NCBI RefSeq assembly: GCF_014284255.1
Contig: NZ_JACOFV010000005.1
Coordinates: 180,512 to 244,511 of the forward strand
DNA from: Cognatundibacterium jejuense
GTDB taxonomy: Bacteria; Pseudomonadota; Gammaproteobacteria; Burkholderiales; Burkholderiaceae_D
DNA length: 64,000 bases
Direction of reading: 5' to 3'
In this document: one piece after another, positions 38,993 to 48,727 of the stretch
How positions within the stretch are numbered: the first letter of the stretch is position 1
Layout of the letters: each line of letters starts with the position of its first letter
Program-made: the position numbers and the translations under genes
The notes under the pieces: generated by a model
What the model was told of the DNA's origin: nothing
The model's database searches: none
Seen by the model: the letters and a program-made list of their open reading frames with translations, nothing else

Positions 38993-39367
38993 ATGACTGA
39001 AATTAAGATTGAATCTGTCAGCTTGCCTCCGATTCCTGCTAAACGGTATTTTACAATTGGCGAGGTCAGCGAATTATGCGGCGTTAAGCCGCATGTATTG
39101 CGCTACTGGGAGCAGGAGTTTTCGCAATTAAAACCGGTCAAGCGCCGTGGCAACCGACGCTATTATCAACATCATGAAGTTTTGCTGATACGACGTATTC
39201 GCGAACTGTTGTATGAGCAAGGGTTTACAATTAACGGTGCTCGTAACAAGCTCGGAAGTGGATCGGCAAGATTGCAAAATCAGCTTGATGAGCCTGATGA
39301 AATGCCAGTCAATTTGCATCAGATCAGAGATGAATTGCGTTCTATTCTGACCTTATTAGTGCCATAG
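38993..39367 (+). CDS. MerR family transcriptional regulator
   Basis: A 124-residue regulator of the MerR family. The winged HTH reads YFTIGEVSELCGVKPHVLRYWEQEFSQLKPVKRRGNRRYYQHHEVLLIRRIRELL, followed by a short coiled-coil dimerisation helix. No metal-binding cysteines are present in the C-terminal part, so the signal is unknown. It starts six bases after ihfA and ends at a strong terminator; the ihfA-merR pair is common in proteobacteria but its function is not defined. Confidence 0.92.
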   Translation: MTEIKIESVSLPPIPAKRYFTIGEVSELCGVKPHVLRYWEQEFSQLKPVKRRGNRRYYQHHEVLLIRRIRELLYEQGFTINGARNKLGSGSARLQNQLDEPDEMPVNLHQIRDELRSILTLLVP

Positions 39368-39380
39368 TTGGGTATTAAAT

Positions 39381-39419
39381 AAAAATCCCCGGTTACTTTA
39401 AAGTACCGGGGATTTTTTT
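39381..39419. terminator. Bidirectional rho-independent terminator
   Basis: ATCCCCGG pairs with CCGGGGAT and is extended by TACTTT/AAAGTA (stem within 39384-39413, one bulged base). A-run before and T-run after make it usable from both strands: it ends the pheST-ihfA-merR transcript and the convergent chemoreceptor gene. Confidence 0.92.
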
Positions 39420-39437
39420 ATATCTTATGGTTCAAAT

Positions 39438-41444
39438 TCAGGCAATGGCCTTCATGTGGGTTTTTGCCTGACGAATTTGTCGTTCTCTGGTTGAGTTGCG
39501 TACTAATTTCGGAGAAGGGGATAATTCATTCTGGTTGGTTTGCTTTGTTTTAAATACGCTCACCGCAGCACTTAATTCACTTGCCTGACTTTCCAGCTTA
39601 TCGGTAGATTCGGTTGCTTGCCCAACCAACGCGGCATTGTGCTGAGTAATTTCATCAATGCTGTTGATCGCCTCATTAACACTTGAAATGCCAGCGCTTT
39701 GTTCCTGACTGGCATTACTTACATGCTTGATAAGATCTGTGACTTGTTCAACATTTTCAGCGATCTCACGCATCGTTTTGCCGGCCGTGTTGATCATCGT
39801 GCTGCCGTTTTTTATCGCTTCGCCAGATGAGACTATCAAAGCTTTAATTTCCTTTGCGGCATTGGCACTGCGTTGCGCGAGGTTTCTGACTTCACTTGCA
39901 ACGACTGCAAATCCACGACCTTCCTGACCGGCACGGGCGGCTTCAACGGCAGCGTTCAACGCCAGAATATTGGTTTGGAAAGCAATGCCATCCATAACCC
40001 CGATGATTTCAGAAATTTTCTTTGAAGTAGTGGTAACGGTTTGCATCGTATCAATGGCTTTGTCCATGACCTGCAAACCTTGTTGAACCGAATCAGCTGA
40101 GGCGTGAATGAGCGTGCTGGCTTGCGACAGGTTGCCAGCATTTTCTTTAATTGTGCTGGTCAATTCTTCTACTGAACTGGCTGTTTGTTGTAATGCGCCC
40201 GCCTGATTTTCAGTGCGACTTGCAAGATCAATATTTTCATCATGGATTTCTTTTGCAATTGTATTGACGTTTTCGGCGCCGGTGCGGATATTGTCGACCA
40301 GATTGCTTAAACCAAGATTCATTTTTCCTACTGCATTGATTAGTTGGGCGAGTTCGTCTTTGCCGTCGCTGGTTTCCGTATGTTGAAGATCGCCGTCGGC
40401 TGTTTTTGCAATTGCCGACGTCAGTACGCCAATATCGCGTGCCAAAGAAAAATAGATGCCGAGCAAGAAATAACACGCAAGTAAAACGAGAGCAATAATT
40501 GCCGCAAACATTCTGATGATTTTTAAATTTAACTGGTGAATATGTGTGTCTAAACGTTCATTAACCAGATTAGTCGCAGCAAAATCAGATTCGGCCAATT
40601 TATTTAGGCCTTCCTGGCCAGCCGCTAAAAATGCTGTGCCTGAGCTTTGATTGACTGAGGATAAGACTTCGTCTTTAGCGCGCTCCAGAAATTTAAGTCC
40701 GATTGTCAAGTTGTTGCGCAAATTTTCCAGCGTGCCTTTGTACTCTGGATTTTCTTTCTCAAGTGCAACGGATTGTTCTGTAAGTTGTTTGATTTCCTGC
40801 TGCGCCAGCATTTGCAATGAATTCAACGTAACATCTTCACCTGCTTCAAATAATCCACTGTCAATGTAGGCAGCACCGCGAGCGGACATGATGGATAATT
40901 TTTCAACAATCGATGGAATGTTGTTCAAATAGATGCCCGCTAATTCATGCGTCGTAAAATCGCTATCGAGCGCCAGTTTGCTGGAATAAGCGGTGGTAAT
41001 AATTTTTTTTGTTAAGAGATCAAGTAATTGGCTGTATTGAACAAAGCTTTCAGCGGCCTTCATGCCTGCCTGTTTGGCTGAAATCGCTTGCCATTGCTTT
41101 TTGATTTCATCGGCAATCGCTTTATTGCTGATTTTGTCGAATGACTTCTCAATCGTCGCCTTGCTGGCATTAACCAGGTCGCCAACTTGTTTGTTGCCAG
41201 TCAATTGCATATGCATTAGAGCGCGATATTTTCTGAGCTCCATTTGCAATGATTGATATTGTTGAATCTGCTGTATCGCCACCTGTTTTTCTTTGGTGGC
41301 GGCTACCTCAGTTTGCATTTCGCTAAACAACATTGCCACCACGACAAAAAGTGGGATGGCAAATGCTGTGGCGACGAAAGCGACTTTATGGCCGATGCGA
41401 AAGCCTTGCATCAGGCGGATTGCAGGAGAGATAAGATTGAGCAC
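39438..41444 (-). CDS. Methyl-accepting chemotaxis protein
   Basis: A 668-residue chemoreceptor. A short cytoplasmic N-terminus, TM1 (about residues 22-42), a large helical periplasmic sensor (about 43-307), TM2 (about 308-332), HAMP and a cytoplasmic signalling domain with the hairpin tip [20 protein letters not shown] followed by [19 protein letters not shown]. The helical sensor carries no motif that names a ligand. The GTG at 41444 is the farthest start; ATG 41411 (MQGFRIGHK) is possible and neither has a clear ribosome site. A G10 tract lies about 140 bases upstream. Confidence 0.93.
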   Translation of the reverse strand: MLNLISPAIRLMQGFRIGHKVAFVATAFAIPLFVVVAMLFSEMQTEVAATKEKQVAIQQIQQYQSLQMELRKYRALMHMQLTGNKQVGDLVNASKATIEKSFDKISNKAIADEIKKQWQAISAKQAGMKAAESFVQYSQLLDLLTKKIITTAYSSKLALDSDFTTHELAGIYLNNIPSIVEKLSIMSARGAAYIDSGLFEAGEDVTLNSLQMLAQQEIKQLTEQSVALEKENPEYKGTLENLRNNLTIGLKFLERAKDEVLSSVNQSSGTAFLAAGQEGLNKLAESDFAATNLVNERLDTHIHQLNLKIIRMFAAIIALVLLACYFLLGIYFSLARDIGVLTSAIAKTADGDLQHTETSDGKDELAQLINAVGKMNLGLSNLVDNIRTGAENVNTIAKEIHDENIDLASRTENQAGALQQTASSVEELTSTIKENAGNLSQASTLIHASADSVQQGLQVMDKAIDTMQTVTTTSKKISEIIGVMDGIAFQTNILALNAAVEAARAGQEGRGFAVVASEVRNLAQRSANAAKEIKALIVSSGEAIKNGSTMINTAGKTMREIAENVEQVTDLIKHVSNASQEQSAGISSVNEAINSIDEITQHNAALVGQATESTDKLESQASELSAAVSVFKTKQTNQNELSPSPKLVRNSTRERQIRQAKTHMKAIA

Positions 41445-41584
41445 GATATATTTGAAACTAAAATGCGGTTTGGGGGAATTGATTACCGGAAAGATTAATC
41501 CTCAAATGTTACGCAGCTATGACTATTGTGACTTTTTGTAAGCACTGTAAAAACGTGATACAAATGACATTTTGTTGAGAATCT

Positions 41585-41594
41585 GGGGGGGGGG
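41585..41594 (+). repeat. Homopolymeric G10 tract
   Basis: Ten consecutive G residues in an intergenic region otherwise AT-rich, about 140 bases before the minus-strand chemoreceptor start. Runs of this length are prone to slippage and can vary promoter spacing. Confidence 0.8.
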
Positions 41595-41684
41595 AAGCGA
41601 TTGGATGGGGAGGGCACTGAAATCTCGCGTGTATCAAATGTCATAACCATGCATGGGATATAGCACCGTGGGCCCTACGGTACT

Positions 41685-41861
41685 ATGGATAAATTATCTT
41701 ATGCGTTGACGCGGCGAGATTCAGCGATAGCCAATCAGTGTAAAGCCTGGGTACTACCTGGGGTGCTGACCACACTGAAACAGACTGGCAGCGGTGTCTG
41801 GAAATGTTTTCAAAAAATTTTTGAAAAACACAAGCCGGAAAAATTTGAATTATATCGTTGA
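41685..41861 (+). CDS. Possible small hypothetical protein
   Basis: An open frame of 58 codons (ATG 41685 to TGA 41861) starting MDKLSYALTRRDSAIANQCK and rich in Lys/Arg toward its C-terminus. I do not recognise it. In favour of coding: mixed amino-acid content with Trp, Cys and charged residues, and it fills a gap. Against: no ribosome site, a dyad overlaps the 5' side, and it is very short. It could be the remnant of a longer gene. Confidence 0.25.
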   Translation: MDKLSYALTRRDSAIANQCKAWVLPGVLTTLKQTGSGVWKCFQKIFEKHKPEKFELYR

Positions 41862-41889
41862 TACGCTTCAAGAATTTCTGGCGAAGAAA

Positions 41890-41919
41890 AAGGGCTTAAC
41901 AGTAAAGTTAAGCCCTTAA
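41890..41919 (-). terminator. Rho-independent terminator of the tRNA-Asn genes
   Basis: AAGGGCTTAAC (41890-41900) and GTTAAGCCCTT (41907-41917) form an 11-pair stem with a six-base loop. On the minus strand the stem is followed by a T-run, five bases after the tRNA-Asn 3' end. Confidence 0.92.
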
Positions 41920-41924
41920 AAATT

Positions 41925-42000
41925 TGGCTCCCCGACCTGGACTCGAACCAGGGACCTGCGGATTAACAGTCCGTCGCTCTACCGACTGAGCTATCAGGGA
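41925..42000 (-). tRNA. tRNA-Asn (anticodon GTT), second copy
   Basis: A 76-base tRNA on the minus strand with encoded CCA: acceptor TCCCTGA/TCGGGGA, D-arm GCTCAGTCGGTAGAGC, anticodon loop ACTGTTAATC with GTT, T-arm GGTTCGAGTCC. Identical over its length to the copy at 42074-42149. Confidence 0.97.
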
Positions 42001-42073
42001 ATAGAAGATAAAATCTTCGTTAAACTTTTTTGCAGTGATTTTTTATTAAGTTCACTACGTACTTCAAATTCTG

Positions 42074-42149
42074 TGGCTCCCCGACCTGGACTCGAACCAG
42101 GGACCTGCGGATTAACAGTCCGTCGCTCTACCGACTGAGCTATCAGGGA
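42074..42149 (-). tRNA. tRNA-Asn (anticodon GTT), first copy
   Basis: Same 76-base sequence as the neighbouring copy, 73 bases upstream in transcription direction. The spacer holds a small palindrome GAAGAT/ATCTTC. Tandem identical copies indicate a recent duplication or gene conversion. Confidence 0.97.
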
Positions 42150-42208
42150 ACAGAGACAAAGATTATATGCGCCGAAGCATCACTTGTCAACGCCTCGGCG
42201 GTTTTCAA

Positions 42209-43423
42209 TTACAAAACTTTGGCAATCGATGCGATGACTTGATCGATATTTTTGTTGTTGAGTGCGGCAACACAGATACGACCAGTGTCCACGGCGTAGA
42301 TAGAGTTGTTCTCGCGCATTTGTTGTACTTGCTCTTTTGTGAGTCCAGAATATGAGAACATGCCGCGTTGTTGCATCACGAAATCAAACTGATGTGCTGG
42401 TGCTTTTGCTTTTAATTTTTCTACGAATGCTTGACGCATCTCACGTATACGCACACGCATGCCTGCCAGTTCTTCTTCCCACAATTGGCGCAGCTCTGGC
42501 GTTGCCAGTACGGTAGCAACAACCTGACCGCCATGGGATGGTGGGTTGGAGTAGTTGGTACGAATTACACGCTTTAATTGCGACATGATGCGTGCTGCTT
42601 CATCCGCGCTGCTCGCAACGATGCTCAAAGCACCAACACGTTCTCCATATAAGGAAAATGATTTAGAAAATGAATTGGAAACAAACAAGGCACCACCAGC
42701 CTCGGCAAAACGACGTACTACCTGACCATCTGCTTCGATACCATCACCAAAACCCTGGTATGCCATGTCAAGGAAGGGAATCAATCCACGTTCCGTGACG
42801 ACATTGATGATTTTTGTCCACTGATCGTCGGTAAGATCCGCGCCAGTCGGGTTGTGGCAGCAAGCGTGCAACAACACGATGGAGCCTGCAGGCATCGCCT
42901 TGAGTGCAGCGAACATGCCACTAAAGTTCACGCCGCGGGTAGTTGCATCATAGTACGGGTAGGTATTGACTTTAAATCCGGCTGATTCAAATAATGCGCG
43001 ATGATTTTCCCAGCTAGGATCGCTGATCCAGACCTCGGAGTCTGGAGCGAAACGTTGCAGAAAGTCGGCGCCCAATTTCAACGCTCCGGTACCGCCAATT
43101 GCTTGCGCCGTAATCGCGCGCTTTTCTTTTATGACAGCACTATCCGCGCCAAATACCAGCTCTTGAACTGCTTTGTCGTAGGCGGCCAAGCCTTCGATAG
43201 GCAAATAAGTGCGCGGTGCATATTTCTCAATCAGGATGGCTTCGGCTTTTTTAACGCATTCCAACAACGGAACCTTGCCATTGTCGTCATAATAGACGCC
43301 AACACCCAGATTGACTTTGGCGGGACTTTGATCGGCATTAAATGCTTCCGTGATCCCCAAAATAGGGTCGCGAGGAGCCATTTCTATGGCTGAAAACAGA
43401 GGAGAAGAGGTGAGGGCGGTCAT
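42209..43423 (-). CDS. Aromatic/aspartate aminotransferase (class I)
   Basis: A 404-residue PLP-dependent aminotransferase of the AspC/TyrB group that transfers amino groups between aspartate or aromatic amino acids and 2-oxoglutarate. PLP-binding Lys254 is in SNSFSKSFSLYGER; other signatures are NLGVGVYYDDNGKVPLL, the CCHNPTGADL loop and the substrate-carboxylate arginine near the C-terminus (DTGRICVAALN). N-terminus MTALTSSPLFSAIEMAPRDPILGI fits the family. It is divergent from uvrB. AspC and TyrB cannot be safely separated from sequence alone, so no symbol is given. Confidence 0.94.
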   Translation of the reverse strand: MTALTSSPLFSAIEMAPRDPILGITEAFNADQSPAKVNLGVGVYYDDNGKVPLLECVKKAEAILIEKYAPRTYLPIEGLAAYDKAVQELVFGADSAVIKEKRAITAQAIGGTGALKLGADFLQRFAPDSEVWISDPSWENHRALFESAGFKVNTYPYYDATTRGVNFSGMFAALKAMPAGSIVLLHACCHNPTGADLTDDQWTKIINVVTERGLIPFLDMAYQGFGDGIEADGQVVRRFAEAGGALFVSNSFSKSFSLYGERVGALSIVASSADEAARIMSQLKRVIRTNYSNPPSHGGQVVATVLATPELRQLWEEELAGMRVRIREMRQAFVEKLKAKAPAHQFDFVMQQRGMFSYSGLTKEQVQQMRENNSIYAVDTGRICVAALNNKNIDQVIASIAKVL

Positions 43424-43444
43424 CGTGATAATATGGATAATTGT

Positions 43445-43460
43445 CTGTCCTTGTCGACAG
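43445..43460. promoter_or_regulatory. LexA-type SOS box upstream of uvrB
   Basis: CTGTCCTTGTCGACAG matches the CTGT-N8-ACAG LexA-box consensus exactly. It lies in the divergent aminotransferase/uvrB region, about 200 bases before the uvrB ATG; TATGAT at 43471-43476 just downstream could be a -10 element. uvrB is a known SOS gene, which strengthens the reading; the eight central bases are less AT-rich than usual. Confidence 0.6.
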
Positions 43461-43648
43461 AGATGGTTGGTATGATGTTTTAAAGCAAACTACATAAGAC
43501 TTACGCAAAAATTCAGGCTAGGGTGAGCCAGAGACGATGCTACCGGTGTGCAGCAATGGCATTTAGTGTTGCGCCAGGGTATTGCGCAAGCGAGCCTGTT
43601 TGGGTAAGTTCTATGACAGCCTCATATTTTAGCAAAGGTAACAGCACC

Positions 43649-45754
43649 ATGGCGGTAGCACCAGTGAATTCAGTCGCTTTATCTGAAACTTTGGATGAAG
43701 CAAAGTTTATTTCTTTCCCTAATTCAGCTTTTCAGCTTTACCAAATGTTTGAACCCGCGGGCGATCAACCTGCGGCGATAGCGAAGTTGGTTGAGGGAAT
43801 TGATGATGGTTTGTTTTTTCAGACTCTATTAGGTGTGACGGGCTCAGGTAAAACCTACACTATGGCTAATGTGATTGCCCGTACTGGCCGCCCGGCAATT
43901 ATTTTTGCGCCAAATAAGACTTTGGCCGCACAGTTGTACAGCGAGTTCCGTGAGTTTTTCCCACGCAATGCGGTCGAGTATTTTGTTTCTTACTACGATT
44001 ACTACCAACCAGAAGCCTACGTCCCGCAACGCGATTTGTTTATTGAGAAGGATTCAGCCATCAACGAACATATCGAACAAATGCGTTTGTCTTGTACTAA
44101 ATCCTTAATGGAAAGACGCGACGTCATTATCGTCGCCACCGTCTCGGCGATTTACGGTATCGGTAATCCTAACGAGTACCACAAAATGATTCTGACTTTG
44201 CGCGCCAAGGACAAAGTCAGTCAACGTGATGTGATCGCACGTCTGATACAGATGCAATATTCCCGCAATGAGGTGGATTTTGGGCGTGGTACGTTCAGGG
44301 TGCGTGGCGATACGATCGATATTTTCCCAGCGGAGCATGCAGAATTAGCATTGCGAGTAGAGATGTTCGATGACGAAATCGAAAATCTACAATTGTTTGA
44401 TCCTTTAACTGGCCGGATTAAGCAAAAAATTGCCCGCTTTACCGTCTACCCTGGTTCGCATTACGTGACGCCGCGTGAAACTGTGTTACGGGCAATAGAA
44501 ACGATCAAAGTGGAATTACGCGAGCGATTAGACTTTTTTCGCCGCGAAAACAAACTGATTGAAGAACAGCGCATAGAACAACGCACTCGTTTTGACCTGG
44601 AAATGATGGCTGAGATTGGCTTTACTAAAGGGATTGAAAACTATTCTCGGCACTTGAGCGGTGCCAAGGCTGGTGAACCGCCACCGACACTGGTTGATTA
44701 TTTGCCAGCTGATGCCTTGATGTTCCTGGATGAATCACATGTCCTGACTGGACAATTGAATGGCATGTACAACGGTGACCGCGCGCGTAAAACCAATTTG
44801 GTTGATTACGGCTTCCGTCTGCCGTCAGCATTGGATAACCGGCCACTCAAATTTGCGGAGTTCGAGAGTAAATTGCGCCAAACAGTCTTTGTGTCGGCAA
44901 CCCCAGGTGATTATGAACATCAACATGCAGATCAGGTCGTTGAGCAGGTTGTACGTCCTACTGGTCTGGTTGACCCAGAGATTGAAGTGCGTCCAGCCTT
45001 AACACAGGTCGATGACTTGATGGGGGAAATTACCGATCGCGTGAAGAAAAATGAACGCGTATTAGTCACTACCCTGACGAAGCGCATGTCGGAACAATTG
45101 ACTGAATTCTTGGGTGAAAATGGCATCAAGGTGCGCTATTTGCATAGTGATATTGATACCGTAGAGCGGGTAGAGATTATTCGCGATTTGCGTCTGGGCA
45201 CCTTTGATGTTTTGGTCGGAATTAACTTGCTGCGCGAAGGTTTGGACATTCCGGAGGTGTCCTTGGTGGCGATTCTGGATGCCGATAAAGAAGGTTTCTT
45301 ACGTTCAGAGCGCAGTTTGATTCAGACCATTGGTCGCGCTGCGCGTAACCTGCATGGTAAAGCAATCTTATACGCCGATAAAATCACCGATTCAATGCGA
45401 CGTGCAATGGGTGAAACAGAGCGCCGTCGCAACAAGCAATTGGCGTTCAATCTCGAAAACAATATTACGCCAACCGGCATTCGTAAGCAGATTAAAGACA
45501 TTATTGATGGCGTCTATAATCCCCAAGAAGCGAAGGAAGATTTGGCAATAGCCCAAGAGGCGGCTAAATACGAAATGATGAGCGAGAAGCAAATCAGTCG
45601 TGAAATCAAACGTCTGGAAAAACTCATGCTTGATCATGCCAAAAATCTTGAATTTGAAAAAGCGGCACAAGTGCGAGATCAGTTGGCACACCTTAAAGAA
45701 TTATTATTTGGCGCTGGTGGGCATGATGTACTTGGAGTCATCGCAGGTAAATAA
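43649..45754 (+). CDS. uvrB: UvrABC system protein B
   Basis: A 701-residue helicase-like damage-recognition subunit of nucleotide excision repair. Walker A is GVTGSGKT at residues 62-69; the beta-hairpin segment [16 protein letters not shown], helicase motifs [15 protein letters not shown] and the QTIGRAARN motif VI, and a C-terminal UVR domain ([27 protein letters not shown]) that contacts UvrC are present. ATG 43649 (MAVAPVNSV) has AAAGGTAA upstream; ATG 43613 with GGGTAAG ahead of it would add 12 residues. An SOS box lies upstream. Confidence 0.96.
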   Translation: MAVAPVNSVALSETLDEAKFISFPNSAFQLYQMFEPAGDQPAAIAKLVEGIDDGLFFQTLLGVTGSGKTYTMANVIARTGRPAIIFAPNKTLAAQLYSEFREFFPRNAVEYFVSYYDYYQPEAYVPQRDLFIEKDSAINEHIEQMRLSCTKSLMERRDVIIVATVSAIYGIGNPNEYHKMILTLRAKDKVSQRDVIARLIQMQYSRNEVDFGRGTFRVRGDTIDIFPAEHAELALRVEMFDDEIENLQLFDPLTGRIKQKIARFTVYPGSHYVTPRETVLRAIETIKVELRERLDFFRRENKLIEEQRIEQRTRFDLEMMAEIGFTKGIENYSRHLSGAKAGEPPPTLVDYLPADALMFLDESHVLTGQLNGMYNGDRARKTNLVDYGFRLPSALDNRPLKFAEFESKLRQTVFVSATPGDYEHQHADQVVEQVVRPTGLVDPEIEVRPALTQVDDLMGEITDRVKKNERVLVTTLTKRMSEQLTEFLGENGIKVRYLHSDIDTVERVEIIRDLRLGTFDVLVGINLLREGLDIPEVSLVAILDADKEGFLRSERSLIQTIGRAARNLHGKAILYADKITDSMRRAMGETERRRNKQLAFNLENNITPTGIRKQIKDIIDGVYNPQEAKEDLAIAQEAAKYEMMSEKQISREIKRLEKLMLDHAKNLEFEKAAQVRDQLAHLKELLFGAGGHDVLGVIAGK

Positions 45755-45755
45755 A

Positions 45756-45783
45756 AAAAGCGATAGAGACTATCGCTTTTTAG
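45756..45783. terminator. Rho-independent terminator after uvrB
   Basis: AAAAGCGATA and TATCGCTTTT form a ten-pair stem with the loop GAGAC (45766-45770), immediately after the uvrB stop codon. The A-run on the 5' side lets it serve the convergent GGDEF gene as well. Confidence 0.92.
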
Positions 45784-45862
45784 ACAACATGTTTGTTAAA
45801 TGACTGCTTTTTGAAGTGGGATGATGTGGATGGTGTCTTAAGCACGATCCACGTCTTCAATG

Positions 45863-47194
45863 TTAAGCGCAATCTTTCAAGTCAGGTGTTGCAATGCAGA
45901 TTTGATTTCTGCCACCTTGCTTGGCTTGGTATAGCATTGCGTCCGCTTGCAAGAACAACGCATTTTCTGTTTTGAAACTAGGAAAATCGGCGACGCCACC
46001 GCTGAAGCTAAAGTTTTTGATTTCACCCGGAGTTACTTCAAAGGCAACCTTGCCGAAAGCTAGTCGCATTTCGTCTAGCTTGCGTTTGCCTTGTTCAAGA
46101 TCTGTATCCCAAAATACAGCAACAAACTCTTCACCACCAAAGCGGCTCAGTAAATCATGCTCACCCAAATGTGCCGACAAAATCAGCGAAAGTCGCTTAA
46201 TAACGATGTCACCGAAATAATGTCCCCAGGTGTCGTTAATGGTCTTGAATTTGTCAATATCGATGACGCCATACGCGAGAGATTTTTCAGATCTGGCGGC
46301 GCGTCGTATCATATCGAGTGCTTTGTTTTGTAAGCCTACTTTATTAAGCAGACCGGTTGCACGGTCGCGGCTGATTAAATCCTTACTTGCACGAATTTTA
46401 TTGATACGATTGAGCACCTGACGGGTTAGTACATCGATGTCTGTCACATTCAGGATTTCATCAAAGCCGCTATCGAGCGCTTTGCGTGCCAGTGCGGGGG
46501 AAGACTCATCTTGCAGCATGATGATTGCCCGACCGGGATCAAACTCAATATTCTTTTTTAAGACACCTACTAAGGCTTCGGTGTTCAAATATTGGGCTTC
46601 GTTGATTAATACGATATCAGGCTGGGTTTCTTTAACCCGCAGATGTAAAGCGCGTGCGTCTAAGCATTGAATTAATTCTACGCCGTTTTCTTCTAACATC
46701 GTTGTATCAAGCGGTGCTGTGTCGCCGAGATAAACAATCGCATTTAATTCGCCACGTTTGTGTTTGCCGAACAGATTAAATAATTTATCGACCAAAACAT
46801 CGTTCGTGATAGGTTTTTCCGCGTAAGCCAGGCAATTGCTTTCCACTAATTTTTGCTGTAATAGGAAACGCTCACCTTGGCGTACAGTTTGCAAATACAC
46901 ATAGTGTTTACTCTGCGGCAGACGCTGCAGTAAATCACTGAGGAACATGGTTTGACGACGTTGCTGAGACATGTCATTTTGCATGTTATACAGCACGTCC
47001 AGATCGATTACGAACAGGTCATTGCCATCGGAGGTTTGTACCGCTGTGACGAAGTCACTCATCTGGTCAAAAAACAGGATGTCAAAATCGTACTTGTGCG
47101 CGCAAAGCAAGAGTTCTTTTTTGTTATCTTTGATGAAAAAAGTCTGGGTAAGCAGCAGTACTTTATTTTTGAAAATTGATACAACTTCTGGCAT
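45863..47194 (-). CDS. GGDEF domain diguanylate cyclase with receiver-like N-terminus
   Basis: A 443-residue signalling protein. The C-terminal domain (about 275-435) has the GGEEF active-site motif at residues 353-357 in RFGGEEFVAVF, with DIDKFKTINDTWGHYFGD before it, so it should make cyclic di-GMP. The N-terminal part has two receiver-like folds (about 8-125 and 145-260), each with weak conservation; phosphorylation aspartates are not clear. ATG 47194 is chosen from GGAG seven bases ahead; an upstream in-frame codon at 47236 lacks one. No EAL domain is present. Confidence 0.9.
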   Translation of the reverse strand: MPEVVSIFKNKVLLLTQTFFIKDNKKELLLCAHKYDFDILFFDQMSDFVTAVQTSDGNDLFVIDLDVLYNMQNDMSQQRRQTMFLSDLLQRLPQSKHYVYLQTVRQGERFLLQQKLVESNCLAYAEKPITNDVLVDKLFNLFGKHKRGELNAIVYLGDTAPLDTTMLEENGVELIQCLDARALHLRVKETQPDIVLINEAQYLNTEALVGVLKKNIEFDPGRAIIMLQDESSPALARKALDSGFDEILNVTDIDVLTRQVLNRINKIRASKDLISRDRATGLLNKVGLQNKALDMIRRAARSEKSLAYGVIDIDKFKTINDTWGHYFGDIVIKRLSLILSAHLGEHDLLSRFGGEEFVAVFWDTDLEQGKRKLDEMRLAFGKVAFEVTPGEIKNFSFSGGVADFPSFKTENALFLQADAMLYQAKQGGRNQICIATPDLKDCA

Positions 47195-47562
47195 TTTGAC
47201 TCCGTGCACTTTTTGCCTTTTCAACCTAGACACCATAGCCTATGTTGCGCGGAAGAATTTTATACGAAATTCTTCCTAATTCGTTTTATTTCATGATGAA
47301 AATTTGTGCAGGGTTGTTTATTTGGTATTTAAGAATTAGCTAGACCCGCAATGCAGCTTGATCTTGCCAATTATGATTGCCTTTTGACGAGAATCTCTAA
47401 ATTTAGATGTAGTAACCCGCAATTACCACATTGATGTCAATCCGCTTAACAATTCAATGGCTCTTAAATTGTGTACTGCAGTGCGTCTCATTGTAGACTA
47501 AAAGAGTTGTGGCATTAAGTCAAAGCAATGCTGACATACTAGACTATATTTCTGGAGACATC
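47195..47562. other. Divergent intergenic region with a perfect dyad
   Basis: About 370 bases between the divergent GGDEF and DJ-1/PfpI genes, without a supported gene. It contains a perfect ten-pair inverted repeat, GGAAGAATTT (47251-47260) and AAATTCTTCC (47267-47276), close to the GGDEF start, which may be an operator or an mRNA leader hairpin. The rest is AT-rich. Confidence 0.6.
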
Positions 47563-48144
47563 ATGGCAAGTAAAAAAATTCTTATGCTGGTCGGCGACTT
47601 TGTCGAGGACTATGAGGTAATGGTGCCGTTTCAGGCGCTGCTGGCGATTGGGCACCAGGTTCATGCGGTTTGCCCCGATAAACAAGCTGGTGACTTTGTG
47701 ATGACCGCTATTCATGACTTCGAAGGGCAGCAAACATACACAGAGAAGCCTGGGCATCGGTTTACTGTGACACATGATTTTGCCAAAGTGAACGAGACTG
47801 AATACGATGGTTTGTTGATTCCTGGTGGTAGAGCACCAGAATATTTACGTTTGAATTCCCGCGTCATCGCGATTGTGCAATATTTTGCACAAAACAATAA
47901 ACCTGTGGCAGCGGTGTGCCACGGTGCCCAAATCTTAGCCGCTGCAAAAGTATTGGAAGGTGTTCGCTGTTCCGCCTACCCCGCTTGTCAGCCAGAAGTG
48001 GAGGCTGCTGGTGGGCATTATGCGCAAATCGCTGTAACAGAAGCAATCACAGATAAGAATTTTGTGACAGCGCCGGCTTGGCCAGCGCACCCGGCATGGA
48101 TTGCTCAATTTTTGTCTCTATTAGGTACAAAAATACATTTGTAA
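47563..48144 (+). CDS. DJ-1/PfpI family protein
   Basis: A 193-residue protein of the class I glutamine-amidotransferase-like DJ-1/PfpI superfamily. Nucleophile Cys119 is in [10 protein letters not shown], a conserved acidic residue near the N-terminus is in [14 protein letters not shown], and [15 protein letters not shown] is the usual loop. Members act as glyoxalase III/deglycase-like enzymes, proteases or chaperones; which applies here is open. ATG 47563 follows TCTGGAGACATC, a strong ribosome site. Confidence 0.9.
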   Translation: MASKKILMLVGDFVEDYEVMVPFQALLAIGHQVHAVCPDKQAGDFVMTAIHDFEGQQTYTEKPGHRFTVTHDFAKVNETEYDGLLIPGGRAPEYLRLNSRVIAIVQYFAQNNKPVAAVCHGAQILAAAKVLEGVRCSAYPACQPEVEAAGGHYAQIAVTEAITDKNFVTAPAWPAHPAWIAQFLSLLGTKIHL

Positions 48145-48265
48145 ATCTAACACTACCCGTATAATCGACAACTGACGCAAAATTGCTGGTTGAGCTTTGC
48201 TGCAATCCTTAGCAACAAATTTGCGCCAGTACTGCGTGATTTCTTGTCGATGTGCGGGAGAATTT

Positions 48266-48610
48266 ATGTGTGAGATTTTTGTTAAGGCCGATCCTGGCTT
48301 GTATGAATCAAAAGCGCGCTCTATACGCCTCCATGGCGTTGTGACCTCTATCAGGCTGGAAAAACTGTTCTGGCACACCTTGCAAGAAATCGCTGAACGC
48401 GACGGTCTCAGTACCAATCAATTGATTACCAAACTCTACGATGAGTTGAACCAATATCGCGGTCATATCGATAATTTCTCGTCTTTTTTGCGTGTTTGCT
48501 GTTTGCGTTATACATCACTGATGGTGGATGGTGACATTTCCAGCGATAAGCAAATGCCGCTTGCAAGTCTTACCTCGTCCCGACTTATCAACATTCCTTT
48601 GATGAGTTGA
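48266..48610 (+). CDS. Ribbon-helix-helix domain protein
   Basis: A 114-residue protein with an RHH-type fold, recognisable as ARSIRLHGVVTSIRLEKLFWHTLQEIAERDGLSTNQLITKLYDEL: a strand followed by two helices as in RHH_4 domain proteins. It is probably a small DNA-binding regulator; target unknown. The C-terminal part (NFSSFLRVCCLRYTSLM) resembles that of other members of this family. ATG 48266 is preceded by GGGAGA at six bases. It lies alone between the DJ-1/PfpI and isochorismatase-like genes. Confidence 0.8.
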   Translation: MCEIFVKADPGLYESKARSIRLHGVVTSIRLEKLFWHTLQEIAERDGLSTNQLITKLYDELNQYRGHIDNFSSFLRVCCLRYTSLMVDGDISSDKQMPLASLTSSRLINIPLMS

Positions 48611-48727
48611 TTGAAGATAAAAGTAGTCGCGACGTGCTGCTTCATTTTTGCTTGATTTATAAAAAATTAACAAAATAGTTCAGCTACTAGATTCATATTT
48701 CAAAACTAAACCATTTATCAAATATTT

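Larger units (their letters stand above)
41445..41889. other. Gene-poor stretch upstream of the chemoreceptor
   Basis: About 440 bases holding the chemoreceptor promoter region, a run of ten G residues (41585-41594), a small dyad ACCGT/ACGGT around GGGCCCT (41665-41681), a near-palindrome TTTTCAAAAAATTTTTGAAAA near 41810, and one small open frame (41685-41861). No other gene is supported. Confidence 0.5.

Noticed and set aside
41810..41830. Near-palindrome TTTTCAAAAAATTTTTGAAAA as a regulatory site
   Set aside because: A/T runs give such dyads easily by chance, and it lies inside the doubtful small frame with no nearby promoter.
42001..42073. A third tRNA or CRISPR-like repeat between the tRNA-Asn copies
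   Set aside because: The spacer contains only a six-pair palindrome; the repeated units are complete tRNA-Asn genes, not CRISPR repeats.
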